A stretch of DNA of 64,000 bases from Mucilaginibacter frigoritolerans (GCF_007830615.1 NZ_VLLI01000003.1:248001-312000), one strand, 5' to 3'; numbered from the stretch's first letter, positions 16,918 to 26,448 are shown. The notes: generated by a model not told the origin, from the letters alone. Program-made: numbers and translations.

Positions 16918-17163
16918 ATGATGATATTACCCAGTGTAAAAAAAAGCGAACAAGTATCCCCTATTAACGATGATAATACAGTAGTGATGTTAATGCCTGG
17001 TGATGACGACGATATAGCAGATGGCGAAGGCGATTGGTCTGACATAGACGATGAGGACTTTGAGGATATGGCCGAAGATGATGACGATTTTCACGAAATG
17101 GAGCTCGACAACAATATTGACGACCCATACGATGACGATCATCTACCGGATGACGATGATTAA
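16918..17163 (+). CDS. Small, extremely acidic protein upstream of dnaX
   Basis: 81 aa from the ATG at 16918; an in-frame TTG at 16861 would add 19 residues. After an ordinary N-terminus (MMILPSVKKSEQVSP) the protein is almost entirely Asp/Glu with a few Met, Pro and His (e.g. MPGDDDDIADGEGDW, DDPYDDDHLPDDDD). It is probably disordered. Function not recognised. The dnaX start lies 72 bases downstream, so the two may be co-transcribed. Confidence 0.6.
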   Translation: MMILPSVKKSEQVSPINDDNTVVMLMPGDDDDIADGEGDWSDIDDEDFEDMAEDDDDFHEMELDNNIDDPYDDDHLPDDDD

Positions 17164-17235
17164 AATAACCATCCATTTTGTTCATTGAGTAATTACACAC
17201 ACCACTTTTAACATCAACATATTGTTACTACCTTA

Positions 17236-19038
17236 GTGGCTGTGGATAATTTTATAGTTTCGGCACGTAAATATCGCCCGGTTACTTTTGAAAGTGTTGT
17301 AGGTCAGCAGCATATCACCAACACGCTAAAAAACGCCATTAAAAATAATCAGCTGGCGCAGGCATTTTTATTCTGCGGTCCGCGTGGCGTGGGCAAAACT
17401 ACCTGTGCACGTATCCTTGCGAAGACTATCAATTGCGAAAATTTACAGCCCAACGGCGAAGCCTGCGGTGTTTGTGCATCGTGCCAGTCGTTTCAAAACG
17501 GAAACTCTTTTAATGTTCACGAACTGGATGCTGCTTCCAATAACTCGGTTGATGATATCCGCAGCTTAATTGAGCAGGTTAGGATACCACCTCAAGCCGT
17601 ACGCTATAAAATATATATTATTGATGAGGTGCACATGCTATCGCAGGCCGCTTTCAACGCATTCCTGAAAACGCTGGAAGAACCGCCTCATTATGCCATA
17701 TTTATACTGGCCACTACCGAGAAGCATAAGATATTACCTACTATATTATCCCGTTGCCAGATATTTGATTTCAACCGCATCAGGGTTGAAGATATGGCGG
17801 CGCACCTGGCCTCAATTGCCCAAAAAGAAAACATTGGCTACGAGCCGGATGGTTTACACATCATAGCTCAAAAGGCGGATGGTGGTTTGCGCGATGCCTT
17901 GTCAATGTTTGATCAGATTGTCAGCTTTTCCGGCGGTAATGTTACCTATCGTTCGGTAATTGACAACCTGAATATACTGGATTACGATTACTACTTTAAT
18001 ATTACCGAAAGCCTGCTTAAAGAAGACAGCGCCAAAACACTGTTACTGTTTGATGAGATCTTAAACCGCGGCTTTGATGGTGCACATTTCATATCGGGCT
18101 TGTCCGAACATTTCCGTAACCTGCTGGTAAGTAAAGATCAGGCAACGGTAAAGCTGTTGGAAGTGAGCGACGGTATCCGGAACAAATACCTGCAACAGTC
18201 GGTTGCCTCAACGGTTTCGTTCCTGCTGTCGGCCATGAATATTGCCAACCAGTGCGACCTTAATTATAAGCTGAGCAAAAACCAGCGTTTGCAGGTTGAA
18301 CTGGCACTTTTAAAAATGTGTAACCTGCTCTCGGTCTTTAACCTGGCCTCAACACCCATCAGTGCAATGTCTTCAGCAGAAGGGCAATTAAAAAAAAAAC
18401 CTGATTCCACAGCAATAGCGGCTGCACCTGAGGCTAAAATAACTGTAGAAGTTGCAGTTGCAAGCGATCCGCAGGTTGCCTATCAAACTACTGCCAGGCC
18501 CCAGGTTGCTGATAAACCACCAGTAAAGGAAGCTAAACCCGAACCTGTTGAGAAACCGAAGATATTTATTCCTGCTCCCAGCAGTGGTATAATTCCATCG
18601 TTAAAAGATGCAGGTAAAAAGACCGAAGCAGAAATTGAGGAAGAAGATCCTTATATTAAAGGTGAAGCCCGCGAAGATTACACGCCCGATCAGTTTTTAA
18701 AATGCCTGAGTGATTTTGCCGTAAAACTTAAAGCCGACGGCAAAAAGAATGCATTAACTATTTTTACATCCAACGCTCCTAAATTAATTGCACCTAACAG
18801 TTACGAAGTAATAGTAGAAAACAAGGTACAGGAAAATCTTTTCAGGGATGAACGGCCTAACCTGCTCAACTTTTTACGTACCAACCTAAAAAACTTTGGC
18901 ATTGAGGTAAGCGCAAGGATTGACGAAAGAGAGGTAGTAAAACGCCCATACACAGCCATTGAAAAATTCCAATACATGGCCACCAAAAATCCCGCACTCG
19001 TTGATCTTAAAAACAAGTTTAATCTTGATTTCGATTAA
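17236..19038 (+). CDS. dnaX: DNA polymerase III subunit gamma/tau
   Basis: 600 aa clamp-loader ATPase. It opens with FIVSARKYRPVTFESVVGQ, followed by Walker A GPRGVGKT (residues ~47-54), a zinc-binding cysteine cluster (CENLQPNGEACGVCASC), Walker B IIDEVHML, and the SRC sensor ILSRCQIFDF. A lid/collar domain and a Pro/Lys-rich linker (~385-470) lead to a C-terminal tau-like domain. The start codon is GTG at 17236; a second in-frame GTG at 17242 would give MDNFIVSARKY, the more usual N-terminus, and is equally likely. Confidence 0.96.
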   Translation: MAVDNFIVSARKYRPVTFESVVGQQHITNTLKNAIKNNQLAQAFLFCGPRGVGKTTCARILAKTINCENLQPNGEACGVCASCQSFQNGNSFNVHELDAASNNSVDDIRSLIEQVRIPPQAVRYKIYIIDEVHMLSQAAFNAFLKTLEEPPHYAIFILATTEKHKILPTILSRCQIFDFNRIRVEDMAAHLASIAQKENIGYEPDGLHIIAQKADGGLRDALSMFDQIVSFSGGNVTYRSVIDNLNILDYDYYFNITESLLKEDSAKTLLLFDEILNRGFDGAHFISGLSEHFRNLLVSKDQATVKLLEVSDGIRNKYLQQSVASTVSFLLSAMNIANQCDLNYKLSKNQRLQVELALLKMCNLLSVFNLASTPISAMSSAEGQLKKKPDSTAIAAAPEAKITVEVAVASDPQVAYQTTARPQVADKPPVKEAKPEPVEKPKIFIPAPSSGIIPSLKDAGKKTEAEIEEEDPYIKGEAREDYTPDQFLKCLSDFAVKLKADGKKNALTIFTSNAPKLIAPNSYEVIVENKVQENLFRDERPNLLNFLRTNLKNFGIEVSARIDEREVVKRPYTAIEKFQYMATKNPALVDLKNKFNLDFD

Positions 19039-19464
19039 ATCTATTTCCCTTAAGCCTTCCTATATTATTTAACTTATATTAATAAGTTAAATCCCCACAT
19101 AAAACAGTTCCACCCAACATATTTACGATGCCTATTAATGGCATGACTTATAAGTAATTAAAGCCAAAAAAATCTCAATTATTTGAATTTAACACTTGTT
19201 TATAAGTATTAAACCTATAAATATTATAATTTTTTTTCGCCAAATTATAATTTATAAATTACAACGTAATAACCTATGTATCAATACATTATTTACGTAA
19301 AATTACGTATGCCTTTTTATAAAATTCAGTAAAAATACGCATGGTAATTATTATTATCCCTCTTAATTTTACTCAAGAAATCTACCGGTAAGACATCCAT
19401 CGCCCCTAAACTACTTACCAAGCCTTATAAATAGTTTTTGATATACAGCTAAAAAATCACAGCG
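19039..19464. other. AT-rich regulatory region upstream of the eCIS cluster
   Basis: 426 bases without a gene. A perfect palindrome with 11-base arms (ATTTAACTTAT/ATAAGTTAAAT, 19067-19092) lies just after dnaX, and a second inverted repeat TACGTAA-AA-TTACGTA lies at 19294-19309. Near the cluster start, TAAATAGTTTTTG (19428-19440) resembles a -7 box with one extra base. No regulator gene is adjacent. I take this as the promoter/operator region of the injection-system cluster (inference). Confidence 0.5.
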
Positions 19465-20067
19465 ATGATAGACCTGGCACTAAATTTTTTAAATACACAA
19501 CTGGATAATTATCTGAGGGCAAAACTCGACCCTACTAATAGTAGCCCCTTTATCCAGCTGGCCAATATTGCCTGGAATGATACTGATACTTCATCTGCAA
19601 CAAACGGAGCAAATGCCTCATCAAGTGCTTTTATAACACTGGTAAATATTGAAGAAGACAGGATCAGTAAATCGCCGGAGGCATATGTAAGGCATAATAA
19701 CAATACGGTAACTTATCAAAACCCTACTATACATTTAAATCTGTACCTGCTATTTTCTGTAAATGTTTCATCGTATGTGGAATCTTTAAAAAGAGTATCC
19801 TATATCATCCAGTTTTTCCAATATCAAAATGTTTTTACTCCTCTCAATTCGCCAAGCCTGCCTGCTGGTATTGAAAAGCTGATACTGGATCTGAGTACCC
19901 TATCATTTCAGGACATGAACAATTTATGGGGCATTTTGGGTTCAAAATACCTGCCTTCGGTAATGTACAAACTAAGGCTGGTTAAAATTAGTGAAGAATT
20001 TGCACAGGGCAGCGCTCCATTGCTGCATGAAATAGTTATTAACGATAAAACCTTACAAACGTTATGA
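19465..20067 (+). CDS. eCIS DUF4255 protein (Pvc16/Afp16-like tail terminator/cap)
   Basis: 200 aa. DUF4255 proteins cap the distal end of the tube and sheath in PVC/Afp-type contractile injection systems. Visible family traits are the N-terminal helix (MIDLALNFLNTQLDNYLRAKL), ITLVNIEEDRIS, the strand region NPTIHLNLYLLFSVN with YVESLKRVSYIIQFFQYQNVF, and a late YKLRLVKISEE. It is the first gene of the cluster and overlaps the next by four bases (ATGA), indicating tight coupling. The cap gene coming first, before the sheath and tube genes, is a common Bacteroidota order. Confidence 0.88.
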   Translation: MIDLALNFLNTQLDNYLRAKLDPTNSSPFIQLANIAWNDTDTSSATNGANASSSAFITLVNIEEDRISKSPEAYVRHNNNTVTYQNPTIHLNLYLLFSVNVSSYVESLKRVSYIIQFFQYQNVFTPLNSPSLPAGIEKLILDLSTLSFQDMNNLWGILGSKYLPSVMYKLRLVKISEEFAQGSAPLLHEIVINDKTLQTL

Positions 20068-21221
20068 TAGATGTAAATTTTGTAGGCCTTTTTACTGTTG
20101 AACTGTTGCACAAGTTCTTTGCAGATCAACTTTGTCCTGATTTTATCATTACTCCTTCTGATGCAACCACGAGTTCTATGAACGGACACAAAATGGTGGT
20201 AAAGCAATACCAAAACAAACTCTATGCGGGCATACAATCAACCAATGGGAAGCCATTTATGCCAGTTGAAAACGGAATGCAGATGACTTTCTTTTTAACG
20301 CTTAAAAACCCGCTGTTTTTTAATTACACCAATTTATCATCAACCTTTAATACCTCGCAGATTTATTATTTCACCAACAGGAATACTAATGCCATAAACG
20401 GAAAAAACTTTTTATCGTTACCCGTATCTGCTTACAATAGTGCTGTTACTTATGCCCCTGGCGATATAGCTGCTGATGGCACTGGGGTAACCTATAGAGC
20501 AATACGTTCCAGCTCATCAGGTAGTCCGCAAGCGTTAACTGCTTCAGGTTACTGGGCACAGGTTGATGATAACGGATATGTAAATAGTATGGATCTTTTG
20601 CAATTTATGCAGCCGGTATCAACTTATGCATTCACTACTGCACAAACTAGCGCCAATATTTCTGTATTGGGGTATAATTCTGCTACAGGGCTTTATACTC
20701 AACCAGCAATAACTAAAACTATTAATTTCCCCGGCCCAACACCTTCGTTTCCGCTTGATCTGTCAACACTCAATCCGGGTAAATACTCATTAACAGTAAA
20801 CGGCACACAGCAATGGATTTACGTTAACAGCAATTTAACCGGAAACACACCATTTGCTGTTGTTGACATATTTAATGCCATAACGCCTGCGTCATGCAAT
20901 TTGGTTGATGGCACTAACACACTTTTATCGCCACTTTATTCTATCTATTTTTTAAACAGGGCCACATTATGGAAATATGTTTTGCCTGTTGGCAAAACAG
21001 GGACTATAAGTGACACTACCGGCATTTTTAATTTTACCAGCCTTGCTAATGATATTACTTCTGCAACGCCTATACCGCTGAGCAACGCTTTATTAAACTT
21101 TCAGCTTACCATTAATGGTACGCCTTTTACGCCTATCCCCTGTGCCGATCCAACCCGGTTCACGTATTTAACGCAGGCCGGAGATACTTATGACTGTTCA
21201 GAAATCTACATAAATTATTAA
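20064..21221 (+). CDS. eCIS-associated protein with a carbohydrate-binding-like module
   Basis: 385 aa, no confident family. The N-terminal ~100 residues look like a structural phage-tail domain (MIDVNFVGLFTVELLHKFFADQL). At about residues 126-170 a segment YNSAVTYAPGDIAADGTGVTYRAI...SGYWAQVD has the look of a CBM5/12-like (chitin-binding type 3) module. The rest is beta-rich, with NPGKYSLTVNGTQQWIYVN. It is translationally coupled to the DUF4255 cap gene, so it may be a second cap or adaptor subunit. AlgoCIS-type systems do have a two-protein cap, but equivalence is inference. Confidence 0.55.
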   Translation: MIDVNFVGLFTVELLHKFFADQLCPDFIITPSDATTSSMNGHKMVVKQYQNKLYAGIQSTNGKPFMPVENGMQMTFFLTLKNPLFFNYTNLSSTFNTSQIYYFTNRNTNAINGKNFLSLPVSAYNSAVTYAPGDIAADGTGVTYRAIRSSSSGSPQALTASGYWAQVDDNGYVNSMDLLQFMQPVSTYAFTTAQTSANISVLGYNSATGLYTQPAITKTINFPGPTPSFPLDLSTLNPGKYSLTVNGTQQWIYVNSNLTGNTPFAVVDIFNAITPASCNLVDGTNTLLSPLYSIYFLNRATLWKYVLPVGKTGTISDTTGIFNFTSLANDITSATPIPLSNALLNFQLTINGTPFTPIPCADPTRFTYLTQAGDTYDCSEIYINY

Positions 21222-21239
21222 TTAAAAAACCAAAAAAAT

Positions 21240-22709
21240 ATGTCACAGATAAACGAAAGCACCATTCAAACTCCGGGGGTATACATCAATGAGATTCCTT
21301 CGTTCCCGCCATCAATTGCGCAGGTGGCAACCGCTATACCAGCATTTATAGGCTATACCCAAAAGGCTATAGACGGTAGTGGAAACAGTTTGACAAACGT
21401 TCCAACAACGATAAGCTCAATGCTGGAATATGAATTGTATTTCGGGACCGCACAGCTCGAAACAGGGATACAAATCCATTATACCCAGGTAACCAATGGC
21501 AATACTTCAAATGATACCATTAGTTTCAGTTGGGCATCTGCTACTGCGCAATCAAAACATATTATGCACTCCAGCATCCGCAACTTTTATGCTAATGGCG
21601 GTGGCGTTTGCTATATTGTTTCTATTGGCGGTTATAAGGCTAATGTTGGAGATGCCCTGGTTGCAACAGATTTTTACGACCTGGGAACAGGTGCAGGTTT
21701 AGAAGCCGCAGCCAAAGTACCTGATGTAACACTTTTTGTAATCCCCGAAGGGCAAAACCTCCCAACGGCTGCTGCTTATTACTCTTTACAGGGTGATGCA
21801 TTAGCTATATGCGGAAGTTTGCAGGATAGATTTTGCATATTCGATTTATACAATACCGGTGCAGCAATAAAAACTTCAAGTGACTTAAGTACAGCGGTTA
21901 CGACTTATAGAACCGACCTGAGCACAAACTCGCCAAATTATGGAGCAACTTATTTCCCTAACCTGGTTACTTCCTACGCTTATGACTTTGATGCCACACA
22001 AACTGAGGTTCTTCACCAGGTAAATGGAGTTGCAGGTCCATTAAACACATTGAAACTTTCAGCTATAAGCACTACCAACTCTGCAGCTTATAACATACTT
22101 CTAGCTGCGCTAACCAATCAGTTCCCTGTTGTGTTACCACCTTCACCGGCCATAGCTGGGGTTTACACTTCTGTTGATGGTTCGCGCGGGGTTTGGAAAG
22201 CACCGGCCAACGTTGCCTTGCTTGATGTAACCGGAACTACATTTCAGGTAACTGATGCCTTGCAGGCAGGTTTAAATATTGATGCAACATCGGGCAAATC
22301 AATAAACGCCATCCGCTCCTTTACCGGCAAAGGCATTTTGGTTTGGGGTGCACGCACGTTGGATGGTAACAGCAACGATTTTAGGTATATATCTGTGCGC
22401 CGCTTCTTCATTATGGTTGAAGAATCAGTAAAACTGGCTGCTATGCAATATGTATTTGAGCCGAATGACGGCAATACCTGGGTAAAAGTGCGCGCCATGA
22501 TTGAAAACTACCTGACCAATTTGTGGCGATTAGGCGCACTGGCAGGCTCAAAACCGGAGCAATCATTTTATGTATCTGTAGGTCTTGGTCAAACAATGAC
22601 GTTTGATGATATCCTGAATGGCAGAATGATTATTGAGGTTGGTATGGCCCCTGTGCGTCCTGCTGAGTTTATCATTCTTCGTTTCACTCAAATACAGCAA
22701 CAATCTTAA
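21240..22709 (+). CDS. eCIS contractile sheath protein
   Basis: 489 aa, the single sheath gene of the cluster. N-terminal TPGVYINEIPSFPPSIAQVATAIPAFIGYT is the classic tail-sheath opening. The middle is the exposed variable domain. The C-terminal half holds SVDGSRGVWKAPANVALL, NAIRSFTGKGILVWGARTLDGN, YISVRRFFIMVEESVKLA and a final IEVGMAPVRPAEFIILRF, all strongly conserved in sheath subunits. The sheath contracts to drive the inner tube. PVC/Afp systems use up to three sheath paralogues; here there is only one. Confidence 0.96.
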   Translation: MSQINESTIQTPGVYINEIPSFPPSIAQVATAIPAFIGYTQKAIDGSGNSLTNVPTTISSMLEYELYFGTAQLETGIQIHYTQVTNGNTSNDTISFSWASATAQSKHIMHSSIRNFYANGGGVCYIVSIGGYKANVGDALVATDFYDLGTGAGLEAAAKVPDVTLFVIPEGQNLPTAAAYYSLQGDALAICGSLQDRFCIFDLYNTGAAIKTSSDLSTAVTTYRTDLSTNSPNYGATYFPNLVTSYAYDFDATQTEVLHQVNGVAGPLNTLKLSAISTTNSAAYNILLAALTNQFPVVLPPSPAIAGVYTSVDGSRGVWKAPANVALLDVTGTTFQVTDALQAGLNIDATSGKSINAIRSFTGKGILVWGARTLDGNSNDFRYISVRRFFIMVEESVKLAAMQYVFEPNDGNTWVKVRAMIENYLTNLWRLGALAGSKPEQSFYVSVGLGQTMTFDDILNGRMIIEVGMAPVRPAEFIILRFTQIQQQS

Positions 22710-22755
22710 CCTTATCACTTTTCAATTATAAACTTCATTTAAAGAATTTAATATT

Positions 22756-23190
22756 ATGGCTAATAAATATCCTCTACCCAAGTTCCATTTCAGCGTTGAC
22801 TGGAGCGGCACAAACATAGGCTTTACTGATGTAAGTGGTCTTGATATCACTAATGATGTAGTTGAATACCGCGATGGCGCCAGCCCCGAGTATCATAAAA
22901 TAAAAATGCCGGGCCAGCGCAAATTCAGCAATATCACCCTTAAACGTGGTGTATTTAAATCAGACAATGAATATTATAACTGGTTCAACACCATCAATAT
23001 GAACACCGTTACTCGCCGTGACATTACCATAAGCCTTCTCGATGAAAATCTGACCCCTGTAGTAGTATGGAAAATTAAAAACGCATGGCCCACCAAAATT
23101 ACCTCAACTGATTTAAAGGCTGATGGTAATGAAGTAGCTGTTGAAACACTGGAACTGGCGCATGAAGGCTTAACTATTCAAAACGACTAA
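22756..23190 (+). CDS. eCIS inner tube protein (gp19-like)
   Basis: 144 aa, standard length of T4 gp19-like/Hcp-like tube proteins. It has FHFSVDWSGTNIGFTDVSGLDI, KMPGQRKFSNITLKRGVFKSDNEYYNWF and ISLLDENLTPVVVWKIKNAWPTKI, the usual conserved strands. It forms the hexameric rings of the inner tube that holds cargo. It follows the sheath gene by 46 bases and precedes a second tube paralogue by two bases. Confidence 0.95.
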   Translation: MANKYPLPKFHFSVDWSGTNIGFTDVSGLDITNDVVEYRDGASPEYHKIKMPGQRKFSNITLKRGVFKSDNEYYNWFNTINMNTVTRRDITISLLDENLTPVVVWKIKNAWPTKITSTDLKADGNEVAVETLELAHEGLTIQND

Positions 23191-23192
23191 AC

Positions 23193-23723
23193 ATGTTTGA
23201 TTATCCTTTTACCGGGTTTCATTTCCTGGTGGTATTTGAAATATTTCCGCAGGTGCCTAATGATTTTCGTTTTCAGGAAGTTACAGGCTTAAGTGTAAAC
23301 GTAAATCTGGATACTTATCCCGAAGGTGGAGAAAACCGTTTTGTACATCGCCTGCCGGGAAGAAACACCTATACCGACCTGGTTTTAAAACGAGGTATGA
23401 CACTGGTATCAGGAGTAACAGCATGGTGTCTGGATAGTATTGAAAACTTCAATTATCAGCCAACAAATATGCTGATATCACTTTTAAATGAGGATCATTT
23501 GCCGGTATCATCATGGTACGTAACTAATGCTATTCCCATTAAATATGAACTGTCGGGTTTAAATGCCGAACAAAGTCAGATCGTGATTGAATCAATTACG
23601 TTGCGCTATGAATATTACAAAACGCTTAACCTTTCGGCAGCTGTTGGGGCGGCAGTGGGGGCCGTAGCCGGTTTGCTTGGTGGTGGCAGTGCAACTGCAA
23701 GCGCCAGTATAAGCGTACCTTAA
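23193..23723 (+). CDS. eCIS second tube protein (Pvc5/tube-initiator-like)
   Basis: 176 aa, homologous to the preceding tube subunit (FHFLVVFEIFP, FQEVTGLSVNV, RLPGRNTYTDLVLKRGM, ISLLNEDHLPVSSWYVTNAIPIKYE). It has an Ala/Gly-rich C-terminal extension of about 35 residues (AVGAAVGAVAGLLGGGSATASA). In PVC the second tube paralogue forms the first ring on the baseplate. That role is inferred from gene order. Confidence 0.9.
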   Translation: MFDYPFTGFHFLVVFEIFPQVPNDFRFQEVTGLSVNVNLDTYPEGGENRFVHRLPGRNTYTDLVLKRGMTLVSGVTAWCLDSIENFNYQPTNMLISLLNEDHLPVSSWYVTNAIPIKYELSGLNAEQSQIVIESITLRYEYYKTLNLSAAVGAAVGAVAGLLGGGSATASASISVP

Positions 23724-23754
23724 AACAGAGATCAACCATTTTTAACAACACACC

Positions 23755-23922
23755 ATGCCAGTAGAAATACGTGAAATACAGATTACTGCCGCCGTTCAGG
23801 ATTCGGGGGGTGGCAAGTCATCAGGGAATGCTTCGGCTTCACCAAGGGGCGGTAATGAAGACATGATTGCCAAATGTGTTGAACAGGTACTTGAAATTTT
23901 AAAAGAACAAAAAGAACGCTGA
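23755..23922 (+). CDS. Small DUF5908-like eCIS protein (Pvc6-like)
   Basis: A 55-codon gene. It starts MPVEIREIQITAAV, has a Gly/Ser linker and ends in an amphipathic helix (IAKCVEQVLEILKEQKER). This strand-linker-helix layout and the position between the second tube gene and the LysM gene match the short Pvc6/Afp6 (DUF5908) proteins. The last base of its stop codon is the first base of the next ATG (TGATG), indicating translational coupling. Confidence 0.8.
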   Translation: MPVEIREIQITAAVQDSGGGKSSGNASASPRGGNEDMIAKCVEQVLEILKEQKER

Positions 23923-24638
23923 TGGACTCCGGACAACTATTAAAGATGCAGATAGTGGCTTATGATGATGCCGCTTTTCAAACACCATCGGGAGATTCCT
24001 ATGAGGTATTGATCAACCCTGAATCATATGCGTTGACCTATGCTTCAGAAATCAATCAGCAAAGTGCACAGGGTTCAAGTGAAAGCGTGTCATCATTCAA
24101 CAAACGTTCGCCGCAGTCGCTCACTTTTAAATTTTTATTCGATGGTACGGGTGTAATTCAACGGGGTGGCGGAGGTCTGTTATCGGGCCTTGCCGTACCA
24201 GGCCTGCCTGCCAATAAACCCGATGTAATGACAGATTACGAAAGCTTCAAAGCTGTAGTTTATCAATACGGGAGTGATACACACCAGCCGCGCTTTGTTC
24301 AGTTACAATGGGGGCCATTGTTATACAATTGCCAGGTAACCAGCATGACGATTACCTTCAAACTGTTCAATCCTGACGGTACGCCACTGAGAGCCGAAGC
24401 ACAATGCACCTTTCAGAGTGTAATAGACCCGACCAAACTGGCAGCCATTGAAAACCGGCAATCGCCGGATCTGACGCATGTACGAACAGTAAAAGATGGC
24501 GATACACTGCCCTTGATGTGCTACCGCGAATATGGCGACAGCAAATATTATTACCAGGTGGCCCAATTTAACGGCCTTACCGATTTTAAAAAGTTACAAT
24601 CCGGAACAAAAGTCATTTTACCACCAATAGCTAAATAA
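23922..24638 (+). CDS. eCIS LysM-containing tube-baseplate adaptor (Pvc7-like)
   Basis: 238 aa. The N-terminal domain resembles T4 gp53/CIS tube-baseplate proteins (EVLINPESYALTYASEIN, SPQSLTFKFLFDGTG). A LysM domain closes the protein (residues ~183-236: VKDGDTLPLMCYREYGDSKYY, VAQFNGLTDFKKLQSGTKVILP). In PVC the LysM protein joins tube, spike and baseplate. It is coupled to the small gene upstream and lies one base before the spike gene. Confidence 0.9.
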   Translation: MDSGQLLKMQIVAYDDAAFQTPSGDSYEVLINPESYALTYASEINQQSAQGSSESVSSFNKRSPQSLTFKFLFDGTGVIQRGGGGLLSGLAVPGLPANKPDVMTDYESFKAVVYQYGSDTHQPRFVQLQWGPLLYNCQVTSMTITFKLFNPDGTPLRAEAQCTFQSVIDPTKLAAIENRQSPDLTHVRTVKDGDTLPLMCYREYGDSKYYYQVAQFNGLTDFKKLQSGTKVILPPIAK

Positions 24639-24639
24639 T

Positions 24640-26436
24640 ATGCCACTTAGTCAAACACTTCCCGGAACACAGAGTACCGACCTCGTAACCTTTACCATTA
24701 AAGTAAATGGCACCGCGTTGAGTACAACCTACCAGGTGGTGTCCATGAATTTCATCAACGAAATGAACCGCATACCCATGGCTAAGCTGGTAATTTATGA
24801 TGGCGATGTGGCTAAACAGGATTTTCCGGTGAGTGATGAAGCTACCCTGGTGCCCGGCGCAACTATAGAGGTTACGGTAGGGTATCACTCTGATGAGTCC
24901 ACCATTTTTAATGGTATAATACTAAGGCATAGCTTAAAAGCCCGCAATAACAGCTCGCCGGTATTGATTCTGGACTGCCGGGACAATGCCGTAAAAATGA
25001 CCGTGGCCCGCAAAAACAAATATTTTTATAATATGAAGGATAGCGATGCCGCACAACAAATTATTGGCACCTATTCTTTAGACTGCGATATTGAAGATAC
25101 CAGTGCCACGCTGGAATCTATTGTTCAGTACGACAGTACCGATTGGGATTTTGTGCTATCGCGGATGGAAGCCAACGGCAAGTTATGTTCCATAAGCAAT
25201 GGAAAAATCACTGCAAAAAAGCCTGATTTTACTACTGCAACCGTATTAGATGTAGTATTTGGCGCCACTATGCTGGAGTTTGATGCCGACCTTGATGCAC
25301 GCAACCAATACCAAAGCCTGGTGGCCAAAACATGGGATTATACCAACCAGGCCATAGCCACCGCCAATGCTGCAGAGCCAGGTTTCACAGAAAACGGTAA
25401 TATATCCAGCAGTGATTTGGGCAGCGTCCTCAGCATTGCCGAGTATGACCTGTATTCGGGTGGCGACGTAACTACCGATGAGTTACAAAACCTGGCCGAC
25501 TCAAGGCTATTGAAGGCTCGCATGTCGCGTTGCCGTGGCAGAGTGAAGTTCAGGGGATATGGCGGTGAGCTGAGTCCGGGAGATATGATTAATATCGGCG
25601 GTGTGGGCGATCGTTTTAACGGAGCGGTATTCGTTTCTGGTGTACGACATGAAGTTGTGAATGGAAACTGGACAACCGACGTTCAGTTCGGGCTTTCAAA
25701 CGAATTATTCGCCAAACAACCCGATTTTAATTCTTCATCTGCGGTAGATATGCTTCCAGCAATACAAGGGCTTCAGATAGGCATCGTAACCGATCTGGAA
25801 AGTGATCCCGACAGCCAGGATCGTGTAAAAGTGCGGCTTCCTATAATTGACCCAAACGAAGACGGTATTTGGGGACGTATTGCATCCCTGGACGCAGGTA
25901 ATAACCGTGGCATGTTTTTCCGTCCGGAAATTAATGATGAGGTAATTGTTGGGTTTCTGAATAATGACCCACGTCGCCCGGTTATTTTGGGCATGCTGAA
26001 TAGCAGTAATAAGCCTGCTCCCTTAAAAGCATCCAATCAGAACGACGAAAAGGGATATACTTCCCGCAGCGGCATGACCATGATTTTTAATGATTCGGAG
26101 AAATCATTAAAAATCACCACCCCTGCCGGAAAAAAAGTAACTATCAGCGAGCAGGACGGGGTGATGAGCATGGAAGATGAAAATGGGAACAGCTTTTCTA
26201 TGGATTCATCAGCCATTACCATGAAGAGTGCGGGTGATATCAAATTAACGGCAACCGGCGATTTAACTGTTTCGGCAGCCAATGTTTCTATCAGCCCTTC
26301 ATCAAGTTTTGCGGTAAGCTCGGGTGGTGCATCAATAAATGCCGGAAGCGGCAGTGCTTCCATCTCAGCACCTTCCGTAAAGGTAGAAGGCTCAGGTACC
26401 GCCACCTTAAAAGGCGGAATTGTAATGATTAATTAA
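24640..26436 (+). CDS. eCIS central spike, VgrG-like (Pvc8)
   Basis: 598 aa. The N-terminal gp27-like part (~1-370) is followed by an OB/gp5-like region: GIVTDLESDPDSQDRVKVRLP, GIWGRIASLDAGNNRGMFFRPEINDEVIVGF and DPRRPVILGMLNSS. The C-terminus is a low-complexity beta-prism needle of short repeats (AITMKSAGDIKLTATGDLTVSA, ASINAGSGSASISAPSV). The trimer would form the piercing spike, capped by the adjacent PAAR protein. No extra effector domain is fused to the C-terminus. Confidence 0.95.
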   Translation: MPLSQTLPGTQSTDLVTFTIKVNGTALSTTYQVVSMNFINEMNRIPMAKLVIYDGDVAKQDFPVSDEATLVPGATIEVTVGYHSDESTIFNGIILRHSLKARNNSSPVLILDCRDNAVKMTVARKNKYFYNMKDSDAAQQIIGTYSLDCDIEDTSATLESIVQYDSTDWDFVLSRMEANGKLCSISNGKITAKKPDFTTATVLDVVFGATMLEFDADLDARNQYQSLVAKTWDYTNQAIATANAAEPGFTENGNISSSDLGSVLSIAEYDLYSGGDVTTDELQNLADSRLLKARMSRCRGRVKFRGYGGELSPGDMINIGGVGDRFNGAVFVSGVRHEVVNGNWTTDVQFGLSNELFAKQPDFNSSSAVDMLPAIQGLQIGIVTDLESDPDSQDRVKVRLPIIDPNEDGIWGRIASLDAGNNRGMFFRPEINDEVIVGFLNNDPRRPVILGMLNSSNKPAPLKASNQNDEKGYTSRSGMTMIFNDSEKSLKITTPAGKKVTISEQDGVMSMEDENGNSFSMDSSAITMKSAGDIKLTATGDLTVSAANVSISPSSSFAVSSGGASINAGSGSASISAPSVKVEGSGTATLKGGIVMIN

Positions 26437-26448
26437 AACAAAAAAGAT

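Noticed and set aside
21240..22709. Additional sheath paralogues
   Set aside because: Only one gene shows the sheath motifs; the 385-aa gene upstream does not.
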